Of a stretch of 64,000 nucleotides of DNA, positions 27,101 through 35,446 are shown in pieces. Below the pieces are notes generated by a model. It worked only from the letters and a program-made list of their open reading frames with translations, did not search any database and was not told the DNA's origin. This DNA is from CAMLIZ01 sp040758375 (GTDB lineage Bacteria; Pseudomonadota; Gammaproteobacteria; Burkholderiales; Burkholderiaceae_C), in NCBI GenBank assembly GCA_040758375.1, contig JBFLWE010000013.1, positions 15,183-79,182 of the forward strand, in the 5' to 3' direction. How positions within the stretch are numbered: position 1 is the stretch's first letter; each line of letters opens with the position of its first letter. A program made the translations under genes and the position numbers.

Positions 27101-29404
27101 ATGCCGATGTCCCGCGCTACCGCCGACGCGCGCGTGCTGCTGTCCCCCGGGCTGCTGCAGGCGCCGGTGCTGGACCGCATGTGCTCGCACTTCGTGCTGG
27201 CGCTGACGATGCAGCACGCTGGCCGCTTCAACCTGCGCCGTGACTGGAACAGCCTGCTGTCGCTGACCGGGCGACACCTGGTGTGGCCGGCCTCGGTGCT
27301 GGGCCGGCTGCGCGGCTTCCTCAACCGCCGCTGCAAGGGGCTGGAGCCGTGGAAGGGCCACGAAGCCCTGAGCGACAAGGCCTTCATGGAGCGCTACGGC
27401 GCCTGGCGCGGGCCCTACGAGGAAGGCACGCTGTTCTTCTACATCGACGAATACATCAAGGACGCGCCCAAGGACCTGCTCGCGGTGCTGGGCGCCACGG
27501 CCGAGTGGCTGGCGCGCAGCCTGAAGAAGGAATCCACGCTGGTCGAGAAGAACATCGACGCGCTGGCCGGCCTGCTGCAGCTCAATCCCGCGGAGCGCGC
27601 GCTGCTGCTGTACGGCACGCTGGCGCGCTACCAGCGCGACCTGCGCGGCCTGCTGGTCGAGTTCAAGGTCTCCAACGCGCAGGAGGCCTACGCCGCCATT
27701 GCCGCGGTGGCCGGCGTGGACGAGCGCGAGGTGGCCGAGGCGCTGCGCGCCGGCTCGCGGCTCGAGCGCATCGGCATGGTCGAGAACCTGATCTCCGAGC
27801 ACAACATCACCGACCTGGCCGACCTCATGAAAGTCAGCGAGCAACTGCCGCCGGTGCTGATGCGCGAGTACCAGGGGCCGGCCGACCTGATGGCGGTGTT
27901 CACACGGCCGGTGGGCTGCAGCGAGCTGGCGCCGTCGGACTTCCAGTTCATCGCCGACGACCTGCAGGTGCTCACCGCCTTGCTGCGCCATGCGGCCGAG
28001 CGCAAGGAGGCGGGCGTCAACGTGCTGCTGTACGGGCCGCCGGGCACGGGCAAGACCGAGCTGGCCAAGGTGGCGGCGCAAGAGGCCGGTCTGCAGCTGT
28101 ACGAGGTGGAATACGCCGACCGCGACGGCAACTCGCTGTCGGGCCGCGACCGCTACCGCTCGCTGCAGATCAGCCAGGTGTTCCTCAAGGGCGGGCAGCA
28201 TGTGGCGCTGCTGTTCGACGAGGTGGAAGACGTGTTCCCGCCGCTGTCCACCGACACCGCGCAGCTGATGGCGCGGCTGGACGCCGGAGACCCGCAGCCT
28301 TCGGGCAGCGTGAGCGGCAAGGCCTGGGTGAACCAGATCCTCGAGACCAACCCGGTGCCGGTGATCTGGGTCACCAACCGCATCGACCAGATCGACCCGG
28401 CGTTCCGGCGCCGCTTCCAGTACCACCTGGAGCTGAAGTCGCCGCCGCCCGGCGCGCGCGAGGCGCTGGTGATGCGCGCGCTGGCCGGCGTGCCGGTGCC
28501 CGAGGGCTTCGCCGCGCGGCTGGCCGAGCGGCGCGGGCTGACGCCGGCGCAGATCCGCACCGCGGTGCGCTTTGCCACGCTGGCGGCCGGCGCCGACGCG
28601 ACGCAGGTTGAGACGCTGATCGAGCGCCAGCTCGCCAACGCCGACAAGGCGCTGGGCAGCAGCGGCGCACGCGGTGCGCGGCCGGTGGTCACGGCCTATC
28701 ACCTCGACCTGCTGAATGTCGAGACGCGGTTTCCGGTGCCGACCATCATCGAGGCGCTCAAGCGCCGCAGCCATGGCGCGCTGTGCTTCTTCGGCCCGCC
28801 GGGCACCGGCAAGAGCGCGCTGGCCGAGCACTTGGCGGCCTCGCTCGGCCGGCCGCTGCTGGTGCGCCAGGCGAGCGACCTGATCAGCAAGTTCGTCGGC
28901 GAGACCGAGGCCAACATGGCGCGCATGTTCGACGAAGCTCAGGCCGAGAACGCGGTGCTGCTGCTCGACGAGGCCGACAGCTTCCTGCGCAGCCGCCGCA
29001 TGGCCGAGCGCCACTACGAGGTGAGCGAGGTCAACGAGATGCTGCAGGGCATGGAGCGCTTCGGCGGCGTGTTCATCTGCACGACCAACCTGTTCGACGA
29101 CCTGGACGAGGCCGCGCTGCGCCGCTTCACCTTCAAGATCCGCTTCAAGCCGCTCACCGCGGAGCAGCGTGAGCGCATGTTCGTGGCCGAGGCGCTGGGC
29201 GGCGAGCCGGCGCGGCTCACGCCCGAGCAGCGGCAGCGCCTGGCCCAGCTCGACCAGCTGGCGCCGGGCGACTTTGCGGCGGTGCAGCGCCAGGTGCAGG
29301 TGCTGGGCCAGGCCTTCGAGCCCGACGAGTTCCTGTCCCAGCTGGAGAGCGAGCACCGCGTGAAGCCCGAGGTGCGGCAGCGGCGCGGCATCGGTTTCCT
29401 CTAG
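27101..29404 (+). CDS. Double AAA+ ATPase of unknown function
   Basis: A 767-residue cytoplasmic protein with an N-terminal helical region of about 290 residues and two AAA+ modules. Module 1 has Walker A GPPGTGKT at about 312-319, Walker B LLFDEVEDVF near 370 and the RRRFQ arginine region. Module 2 has Walker A GPPGTGKS at about 565-572, Walker B LLLDEADSFL near 620 and sensor TTNLFDDLD. The layout is like Cdc48/FtsH-related two-domain unfoldases, but there is no N-domain or protease domain. It stands alone behind a terminator. Remodelling of unknown substrates is inferred. Confidence 0.85.
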   Translation: MPMSRATADARVLLSPGLLQAPVLDRMCSHFVLALTMQHAGRFNLRRDWNSLLSLTGRHLVWPASVLGRLRGFLNRRCKGLEPWKGHEALSDKAFMERYGAWRGPYEEGTLFFYIDEYIKDAPKDLLAVLGATAEWLARSLKKESTLVEKNIDALAGLLQLNPAERALLLYGTLARYQRDLRGLLVEFKVSNAQEAYAAIAAVAGVDEREVAEALRAGSRLERIGMVENLISEHNITDLADLMKVSEQLPPVLMREYQGPADLMAVFTRPVGCSELAPSDFQFIADDLQVLTALLRHAAERKEAGVNVLLYGPPGTGKTELAKVAAQEAGLQLYEVEYADRDGNSLSGRDRYRSLQISQVFLKGGQHVALLFDEVEDVFPPLSTDTAQLMARLDAGDPQPSGSVSGKAWVNQILETNPVPVIWVTNRIDQIDPAFRRRFQYHLELKSPPPGAREALVMRALAGVPVPEGFAARLAERRGLTPAQIRTAVRFATLAAGADATQVETLIERQLANADKALGSSGARGARPVVTAYHLDLLNVETRFPVPTIIEALKRRSHGALCFFGPPGTGKSALAEHLAASLGRPLLVRQASDLISKFVGETEANMARMFDEAQAENAVLLLDEADSFLRSRRMAERHYEVSEVNEMLQGMERFGGVFICTTNLFDDLDEAALRRFTFKIRFKPLTAEQRERMFVAEALGGEPARLTPEQRQRLAQLDQLAPGDFAAVQRQVQVLGQAFEPDEFLSQLESEHRVKPEVRQRRGIGFL

Positions 29405-29408
29405 GTGT

Positions 29409-29465
29409 AACCCTCTCCCCCAACAGGGGGGGCAGCGCGCGCGAGCGCGACCCCGACAATCGGGG
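29409..29465. repeat. C/G-rich palindromic intergenic element
   Basis: Between the AAA ATPase and the GGDEF-EAL gene lie a CCCCC-AACA-GGGGG hairpin and a CCCCGA-CAA-TCGGGG hairpin (29451-29465), separated by a GCGC-rich stretch. It resembles the dispersed GC-rich repeats common in Burkholderiales intergenic regions and could also end the upstream transcript. Confidence 0.45.
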
Positions 29466-29485
29466 CCGCCTCCCCCTTGCCCGCC

Positions 29486-31624
29486 GTGATCGAACCCCTC
29501 TGGCGCTCGTTGTCCGCCTTCGCGCCCCCCGGCCTCGCGGGCGCGGTGCTCGTGGCTGCGCTGGCGGCGTTTGCACTCGCCTACACGCTGCGCAAGCTGC
29601 AGTCCGACGACCGGGTGGTGGCTGCCGGCTGGGGCCTGGGCGGTGCCGTGGCCGTGGGCAGCGGCTGGTGGTCCGCGCAGACCCTCGCGCTCATGGCCAC
29701 CGGCATCGCGGCCAGCTACCGCGGCGACGCGCTGTTCGCCTGCTGGCTGCTGGCCATTGCGGCCGCCGGCCTGGTGCTCGCGACGGCCGCGCTGCTGCCC
29801 GCCGGCTGGACGCGCGGCGTGGCGGTGGGCCTGGTGCTGACGCTGGCGCTTGCCCTGGTGCTGCGCACCACGGTGGCCGCCCCGGCACTCAAGCCGCTGC
29901 CGATGCTGGACGACGAGGACCTGTTCATCGCGGCGGTGTGGGCGGCAGGTCCGTGCCTGCTGGCCGCGCTGCTGATGACCGCGCGCCGCGCGCCCGATGC
30001 GGGGCCGGTGTTCGCGCGCGGCATCCTGGGGGCCGCGGTGCTGACCGCCGGCTTCGTGCTGATCCAGCTCACCGGGCTGTCGGAGGTGGACACCGAGCCG
30101 GGCCGCTACGGCGATGCGCAGGCGCTGGTGCACGAGCAGAACCTGCTGCGCCTGGCAGCGGCCGGCGCACTCGCGGTGGGCCTGGTGCTGATGAGCGCGC
30201 TGGTGGACGTGCGCTCGCGCCACCGCACGCAGGAGCTGGCCGCCTCCCTGCGCGATGCCAACCAGCAGCTGCGCGAGCTGGCCTTCCGCGACCCGTTGAC
30301 CCGCCTGCCCAACCGGCTGCACTTCGAAGAGCGGCTGCAGCAGGCGCTGGAGCAGGTGGGCCGCGCGCCTTCGGGGCTGGCGGTGCTGTTCATCGACCTG
30401 GACGGCTTCAAGCCGATCAACGACTCGTTCGGCCATGCCGCCGGCGACGAGGTGCTGCGCCAGGTGGGCCAGCGCCTGCACACGCTGGCCGGCGAGCACG
30501 ACACCGTGGCGCGCGCCGGCGGCGACGAGTTCCTGATGCTGCTGCAGCAGCCCGACCACCCCTGGGCTGCCTCGGCGCTGGCGCAGCGCGTGCTGCGCGC
30601 CTTGAGCCGCACCTACACGCTGCCCAATGCGGTGGAGGTGAGCCTGTCGTGCTCGATCGGCATTGCCCTGTTCCCGCAGCACGGGCCGGTGGGCAAGCTG
30701 ATCGCCAACGCCGATGCGGCGATGTATGCCGCCAAGAGCGTGGGCGGCTCCACCTTCGCCGTCTTCGAGCCGCGCATGGACGTGGACGTGCGCGACCAGG
30801 TGGAGCTGCAGCGCGACCTGCGCCTGGCCATGGAGCGCGGCGAGCTGCAGCTGTACTACCAGCCCAAGGTGGACGCGCGCAATGCCCAGGTCACCGGCGC
30901 CGAGGCGCTGGTGCGCTGGCAGCATCCCACGCGCGGCACGGTCACGCCGCAGATGTTCATCCCGGTGGCCGAGCGCTTCGGCATGATCGGCGCGCTGGGC
31001 GCCTGGGTCATCGACGAGGCCTGCCGCCAGGTGCGCGCCTGGCTCGACGAAGGCCTGCGCATCCGCGTGGCGGTCAACCTGTCGGTGCACCAGCTGCGCC
31101 AGGAAGACCTGGTGCCGCGCGTCGAGCGCGCGCTGCGCGAGCATCGTGTCGAGGCCCGGCTGCTGAGCTTCGAGATCACCGAGTCGGTGGCCATGGAGGA
31201 CACGCAGGCCACGATGCGCACCTTCAGCGAGCTGGCGCAGGTGGGCGTGCTGCTGGCCATCGACGACTTCGGCACCGGCCACTCCAGCCTGGCCTACCTG
31301 CGCAAGCTGCCCGCACGCCAGCTGAAGATCGACCGCAGCTTCGTCGCCGACCTGGAGCACAGCGCCGACGCGCTGGCGGTGGTGGATGCGGTGGTGAGCC
31401 TGGCCCATGCGCTGGGCCTGCGCGTGGTGGCCGAAGGCGTGGAAAACGAGGCTCAGCGCGACCTGCTGCTGGGCCTGGGCTGCGACGAGCTGCAGGGTTT
31501 CCTGATCGCCCGGCCGATGGCACCCGCCTCGCTGGCGCTGTGGGTGATGGAAGACCTGGGGCCGATGAAGCTCGATTTCGACGGGCGGCTGTTCGCCGAC
31601 ACCGTGCGCTCGGCGCTGGGCTGA
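29486..31624 (+). CDS. Membrane-bound GGDEF-EAL cyclic-di-GMP protein
   Basis: A 712-residue protein with about six to seven N-terminal membrane segments (about residues 15-240). A GGDEF domain follows with intact RAGGDEF near 344, then an EAL domain with GAEALVRW near 470 and DDFGTGHSSLAYL near 592. The signature residues of both diguanylate cyclase and phosphodiesterase are present, so either activity or both are possible. The N-terminal region is a putative membrane sensor. GTG 29486 was chosen over TTG 29477, which reads three residues further into the repeat. It converges on the pqi operon with 1 nt between the stops. Confidence 0.9.
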   Translation: MIEPLWRSLSAFAPPGLAGAVLVAALAAFALAYTLRKLQSDDRVVAAGWGLGGAVAVGSGWWSAQTLALMATGIAASYRGDALFACWLLAIAAAGLVLATAALLPAGWTRGVAVGLVLTLALALVLRTTVAAPALKPLPMLDDEDLFIAAVWAAGPCLLAALLMTARRAPDAGPVFARGILGAAVLTAGFVLIQLTGLSEVDTEPGRYGDAQALVHEQNLLRLAAAGALAVGLVLMSALVDVRSRHRTQELAASLRDANQQLRELAFRDPLTRLPNRLHFEERLQQALEQVGRAPSGLAVLFIDLDGFKPINDSFGHAAGDEVLRQVGQRLHTLAGEHDTVARAGGDEFLMLLQQPDHPWAASALAQRVLRALSRTYTLPNAVEVSLSCSIGIALFPQHGPVGKLIANADAAMYAAKSVGGSTFAVFEPRMDVDVRDQVELQRDLRLAMERGELQLYYQPKVDARNAQVTGAEALVRWQHPTRGTVTPQMFIPVAERFGMIGALGAWVIDEACRQVRAWLDEGLRIRVAVNLSVHQLRQEDLVPRVERALREHRVEARLLSFEITESVAMEDTQATMRTFSELAQVGVLLAIDDFGTGHSSLAYLRKLPARQLKIDRSFVADLEHSADALAVVDAVVSLAHALGLRVVAEGVENEAQRDLLLGLGCDELQGFLIARPMAPASLALWVMEDLGPMKLDFDGRLFADTVRSALG

Positions 31625-31625
31625 T

Positions 31626-32231
31626 TCAGTCGGGGCAGCGTGCGGGCTGCCCTTGTTCGAGACGCCGCACCGCGGCCGCGATCGCTTCGGCAAGCTGCGA
31701 GACCGCGCGCCGGTGCGCCGCCGCCACCGTCGCCACGTCGGCGCCTGCCGGCTCGCTCGCGTGGGTGAGGCAGGCCAGCGCCGGTGCGGTGTCGGCGGGC
31801 CGGCGCAGGCTCCACTGCACTTGTTGCAGCACCTGCCCGCCCGGCACGCTGTCGAAGCGCTGCAGTTCGAGCTGCAACACGTAGGGCGCGGGCCCCGGGG
31901 GCGCGCCGACGCGCGAAACGTCGAGCGCGCCGAGCGTGCGCGCCAGCCGCTGCGCCAGCGCGTCGCGCCATTCGTCGGCCAGTGGCGCCACCCAGCGCTG
32001 CTGCTCCAGCACCTGCAGGCTGCCGTCGGGCCGGCGCAGCACGATCTGCGGCTGGTCCACCTGCGGCGGCACGCGCACCGGGCTTTCGATGCGAAAGCGC
32101 AGTGCCTGCGGCGCCGCGGACGCCGGCGGCGCTCCGCCGAGCAGGGTGTGGAAGCGCACCGGCTCCTGGGCGGCGCAGCCGGCCAGCAGCAACACCACGG
32201 CGGCGGTCGGCGGGAAGGGCGTCTTCATCAT
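31626..32231 (-). CDS. pqiC: PqiC-type lipoprotein, ABC transport auxiliary
   Basis: A 201-residue lipoprotein with a signal peptide ending in a lipobox (LLLAGC, Cys about 19), followed by the ABC-transport auxiliary domain found in PqiC/YmbA. It is the last gene of pqiA-pqiA-pqiB-pqiC; its ATG overlaps the pqiB stop at 32228-32231. PqiC is an outer-membrane partner that docks the PqiB needle, which bridges inner and outer membranes for lipid transport. The body of the protein is Arg/Ala/Gln-rich. Confidence 0.85.
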   Translation of the reverse strand: MMKTPFPPTAAVVLLLAGCAAQEPVRFHTLLGGAPPASAAPQALRFRIESPVRVPPQVDQPQIVLRRPDGSLQVLEQQRWVAPLADEWRDALAQRLARTLGALDVSRVGAPPGPAPYVLQLELQRFDSVPGGQVLQQVQWSLRRPADTAPALACLTHASEPAGADVATVAAAHRRAVSQLAEAIAAAVRRLEQGQPARCPD

Positions 32232-33979
32232 CGTGAGGGCGGGTGGTAGGGCTCGGCCAGCGGCAGGTCGCCGGGCTTGCCGCGCAGCAGGGCTTCGGGG
32301 TGGCGCTGCAGGTAGTCGGCCAGCACGCGCAAGGCGCGCGAGGCGCGCTGCAACTCGTCCATGGTCTGTTGCGCGTTGCGCTGTAGCGGCGCGTCGGCGC
32401 CGGCGATGTTGCGGTCGATGTTGTGCAGCGAGCTCTCGGCGGCGCTCAGGGCCCGCTCGGCCTGCTGCAGGGTGCGCTGCACCTCGGCCAGCGCCTTCTG
32501 CGCCTCGGGCGTGAGCTGGCGGATCGCGCTGTCGGCGGCGCGCAGTGTCTGCTGCAGGCCCTGGCCAATCTCGTCGAAGCGCACGTCCGACAGGCGCTGC
32601 ACGATGCGCAGCAGCTGCGGCTGCAGCGCGCCGAAGGCGCTGGGCACCGTGGGCATCGTGGGCAGGGCCGCCTGCGCGTCGAAGCTCGCCGGCTCGACCT
32701 TGCGGCGCGGGAAGTCGAGCACCACCACCATCTGGCCGGTGAGCAGGTTGGCCGTGCGCAGCTGCGCGCGCAGGCCGCGCTCGACCAGCAGCTTCATCAG
32801 CTGCCGGTCGTCGGCCGGGATGCCGGGCTGGCCGTGGATGCCGAGCCGGCGCGGGTACAGATCGGCGGTGACTTCCACCGCAAAGCGCTGGCGCGCCGGC
32901 TCGTGCTGCAGCCGCACCGAGCTGATGTGGCCCACCTGCACGCCCAGCACGTCCACCGGCGCGCCGGGCGCCAGCCCGCGGATGTTTTGCGGGAACACCA
33001 TGCGCACCGCCAGCGGCGGGCCGTCGGGCGGCGCCATCGCGCTGGCGCGGTCGTCGTGGAGGGTAAAGCGCGTCCCTTCGTCGGCCGGAGCAGGGCAGCC
33101 CGGGCGCCGAGCCGCCTCGGGCTCGGGCTGCGCCCCAAGGCGCCCGGCAGGGGCCGCTGCGCGATCCCGCGGAGGCGGCTGTGGTATCCCGCAGCCGGGG
33201 GCAGCCACGTTCGCGAAGGCCACGCCGCCGGCCACGACGCTGGCCAGCGACTGCGTGTCCAGCTTCAGCCCGGCCGCGCCGAGCGAGAGATCGACGCCGC
33301 TGGCATTCCAGAAGCGCGACTGCGTGGTCACCAGCCGCTCGTGGGGCGACTCCACGAACACCTGGATGCGCAGCCGGTCCGAGGCGGGGTCGAGCGCATA
33401 GCCCACGACGCGGCCCACGCGGGCGCGCCGGTAGTACACCGGCGAGCCGATGTCCAGCGAGCCCAGCTCCTCGGCCTCGAGCGCGAAGTGGCGCCCCGGC
33501 TCGTTGCGCAGCACGAACGGCGGCACCTCCAGTCCCACGAAACGACGCCGCGGCTGCTGCGACACGCCGGCGTCGACGCCGATGTAGGCGCCCGACAGCA
33601 AGGTGGAAAGCCCGGACACGCCGGCGGTGCCCACGCGCGGCCGCACGACCCAGAAGCGCGTGTCCTGCACCGCCATGTTGGCCGCGCTCTTGTCCAGCGC
33701 CACGGTGGCCAGCACGCGCTGCCGGTCCGGCGACAGCTGCACCTGCACGAGCCGGCCCACCGGCACTTCCTTGTAGCGCACCTCGGTCTTGCCGGCCTCC
33801 AGCCCTTCGGCGGTGCGGAACTCGATCACGATCTCCGGCCCGGCCTGCAGCCAGCTGCGCAGCACCAGCGCCAGCCCCACCAGCACCGCCACCAGCGGCA
33901 CCAGCCACACCAGCGACAGGCGCAGGCGGTTGCGCTTTTCAACGGTGGGGGGCGTGGGGTCGGTCGTCATGGTCGTCAT
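32228..33979 (-). CDS. pqiB: PqiB-type MCE domain protein
   Basis: A 583-residue periplasmic lipid-transport protein with one N-terminal membrane anchor (residues about 18-42) and several MCE domains. The first begins at GPEIVIEFRTAEGLEAGKTE, the next near EELGSLDIGSPVYYRRARVG and the third near RMVFPQNIRGLAPGAPVDVL. A C-terminal coiled-coil region of about 130 residues resembles the PqiB needle helices. Between the second and third MCE domains, roughly residues 265-300, lies a Pro/Arg/Gly-rich stretch encoded by a palindromic repeat that looks inserted in frame. The start overlaps the upstream pqiA end by 41 nt; ATG 33970 is an alternative. Confidence 0.88.
   Translation of the reverse strand: MTTMTTDPTPPTVEKRNRLRLSLVWLVPLVAVLVGLALVLRSWLQAGPEIVIEFRTAEGLEAGKTEVRYKEVPVGRLVQVQLSPDRQRVLATVALDKSAANMAVQDTRFWVVRPRVGTAGVSGLSTLLSGAYIGVDAGVSQQPRRRFVGLEVPPFVLRNEPGRHFALEAEELGSLDIGSPVYYRRARVGRVVGYALDPASDRLRIQVFVESPHERLVTTQSRFWNASGVDLSLGAAGLKLDTQSLASVVAGGVAFANVAAPGCGIPQPPPRDRAAAPAGRLGAQPEPEAARRPGCPAPADEGTRFTLHDDRASAMAPPDGPPLAVRMVFPQNIRGLAPGAPVDVLGVQVGHISSVRLQHEPARQRFAVEVTADLYPRRLGIHGQPGIPADDRQLMKLLVERGLRAQLRTANLLTGQMVVVLDFPRRKVEPASFDAQAALPTMPTVPSAFGALQPQLLRIVQRLSDVRFDEIGQGLQQTLRAADSAIRQLTPEAQKALAEVQRTLQQAERALSAAESSLHNIDRNIAGADAPLQRNAQQTMDELQRASRALRVLADYLQRHPEALLRGKPGDLPLAEPYHPPSR
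33103..33180. repeat. Palindromic element inserted in frame in pqiB
   Basis: AGCCGCCTC (33110-33118) pairs with GAGGCGGCT (33172-33180), and GGGCGCC (33103-33109) pairs with GGCGCCC (33139-33145). The segment is GC-rich, has no stop in the pqiB frame and encodes a low-complexity Pro/Arg/Ala stretch. It looks like a small palindromic insertion rather than part of an MCE fold. Confidence 0.5.
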
Positions 33980-34601
33980 CGGGGTCGCGGTCCCAGATCA
34001 GGCGCGGGTCGAAGGCCTCGGAGGCCAGCATCGTCAGCACCACCACCGCGCCGAAGGCCAGCAGCCCTGGCTCGGGGTGCACGCTGGCCAGCGCGCCGAA
34101 GCGCACCATGGCCACCAGCAGCACCACCACCAGCACGTCCAGCATCGACCAGTGACCCACCGCCTCGACCAGGCGGTACAGCCGGGTGCGCTCCGCCGGC
34201 GCCCAGGTGGAGCCGCGCTGCGCGGTGGCCGCCAGCAGCGTGAGCGCGCCCATCTTCAGCAGCGGCACCACGATGCTCGCCACGAACACGATGGCGGCCA
34301 GCAGCCATTCGCCGGCCTTCCACAGCTCGGCGATGCCGCCCAGGATGGTGTGGCGCTGGTTGCCGTGCAGCACGTCGGCCGCCGACATCACCGGCAGCAG
34401 GTTGGCCGGCAGGTACAGCACGGCCGCCGCCCCCAGCCAGGCCCAGCAGCGCTGCAGGCGCAGGCCGGCGTGCAGGTGCAGCGGCGCACGGCAGCGCGGG
34501 CAGCGGGTCCCCAGCAGCGGGCCGTGCACCTCGCTGACCAGGCCGCACACATGGCAGCCGTGCAGGCCGAGGGCGCGTGCGCTGGGCGTCGTGCCGCTCA
34601 T
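33939..34601 (-). CDS. pqiA: PqiA family inner-membrane protein, second copy
   Basis: A 220-residue protein with a zinc-ribbon-like N-terminus (CHVCGLVSEVHG, then RCPRCRAPLHL) and four hydrophobic segments of the PqiA domain (LGAAAVLYLPANLLPVM, then LLAAIVFVASIVVPLLKMG). PqiA works with PqiB/PqiC in lipid trafficking to the envelope and is induced by membrane stress in E. coli. In E. coli one protein has two such modules; here they are split into two genes overlapping by 4 nt (34598-34601). Confidence 0.9.
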   Translation of the reverse strand: MSGTTPSARALGLHGCHVCGLVSEVHGPLLGTRCPRCRAPLHLHAGLRLQRCWAWLGAAAVLYLPANLLPVMSAADVLHGNQRHTILGGIAELWKAGEWLLAAIVFVASIVVPLLKMGALTLLAATAQRGSTWAPAERTRLYRLVEAVGHWSMLDVLVVVLLVAMVRFGALASVHPEPGLLAFGAVVVLTMLASEAFDPRLIWDRDPDDDHDDRPHAPHR

Positions 34602-35287
34602 GCCGGCCTTGTCTCGGCCAATCGCCAGAGCCGGTGCACCCCGGCCGACTCCAGCGCCGCGAGCAGCACCACGAGCACGCCGAAGGCGAACAAACCCGGC
34701 CCGGGCTGCACCGTGGCCATGGCCGCGATGCGCACCGTGGCCACCAGCGCCGACAGCAGCAACACCTCGACCATGCTCCAGCGCAAGGCAAAGCGCAGCG
34801 CGCGCAAGGCGGCGTGCCAGCCGCGCGGCAGGCGGCCCAGCAGCAGCGGCGACAGCGCGTACAGCCGCAGCAGGATCACTGCCGCCGGGAACACGAAGGC
34901 CACCGCCGCCGCCAGCAGCGCCACGCCGTGTTCGCCGGCGGCCCAGGTCTGCCACAGCGCCGCCGGCAGGCTGGCGGTGTTGGGCACGCCGCGCAGGTTG
35001 AGCACCACGATGGGCTGCAGGTTGGCGATGACGAACACCACCAGCGCCGCGACATTGAGCGCCGCCATCGCCTGCAGGTCGAGCCGGTGCCCGCGGCCGA
35101 GCAGGCTGCCGCAACGCCGGCAGCGCGCCTGCTCGCTGGGGGCCAGCCGCACGCGGCGGTACAGGGCATCGCAGACCTCGCAGGCCAGCAGCTGCGGCCG
35201 CGGCACGACTGCCGGCGCTGCGAAGTCGGGCTGCAAGGGCATGCGGCGGTGCGGTCCGGTCGGCGCGGTCGGGTCGAGGTGCGACAT
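34598..35287 (-). CDS. pqiA: PqiA family inner-membrane protein, first copy
   Basis: A 229-residue protein, the first gene of the pqi operon. It has a Cys4 zinc-ribbon-like motif (CEVCDALYRRVRL, then CRRCGSLLGRG) and four membrane segments in the PqiA layout (NVAALVVFVIANLQPIVVLN, then VAFVFPAAVILLRLYALSPL). ATG 35287 was preferred over the in-frame TTG at 35296. The stop overlaps the start of the second pqiA. Together the two genes correspond to the N- and C-terminal halves of E. coli PqiA. Confidence 0.9.
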   Translation of the reverse strand: MSHLDPTAPTGPHRRMPLQPDFAAPAVVPRPQLLACEVCDALYRRVRLAPSEQARCRRCGSLLGRGHRLDLQAMAALNVAALVVFVIANLQPIVVLNLRGVPNTASLPAALWQTWAAGEHGVALLAAAVAFVFPAAVILLRLYALSPLLLGRLPRGWHAALRALRFALRWSMVEVLLLSALVATVRIAAMATVQPGPGLFAFGVLVVLLAALESAGVHRLWRLAETRPA

Positions 35288-35446
35288 ATTTGGCAAAGCA
35301 TGTGCCAGCTTCCCCGGCCATCACCCGGGTCGGGGGGACGATTCGACGGGGGGCGCTGGTAACCTTCCCCGCTCGGCGCTGAGATGCTTCGCGCCCCCAT
35401 TCTCTATTCTTTGCGGCCAGTTGGAGGAGCCGTCGCGCGGCGCAGC

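Noticed and set aside
26801..31693. A 1630-codon open frame on the minus strand
   Set aside because: It lies antisense to the double-AAA ATPase and the GGDEF-EAL genes, which carry complete domains. The frame encodes His/Arg/Gln-rich low-complexity sequence, a normal shadow in high-GC DNA.
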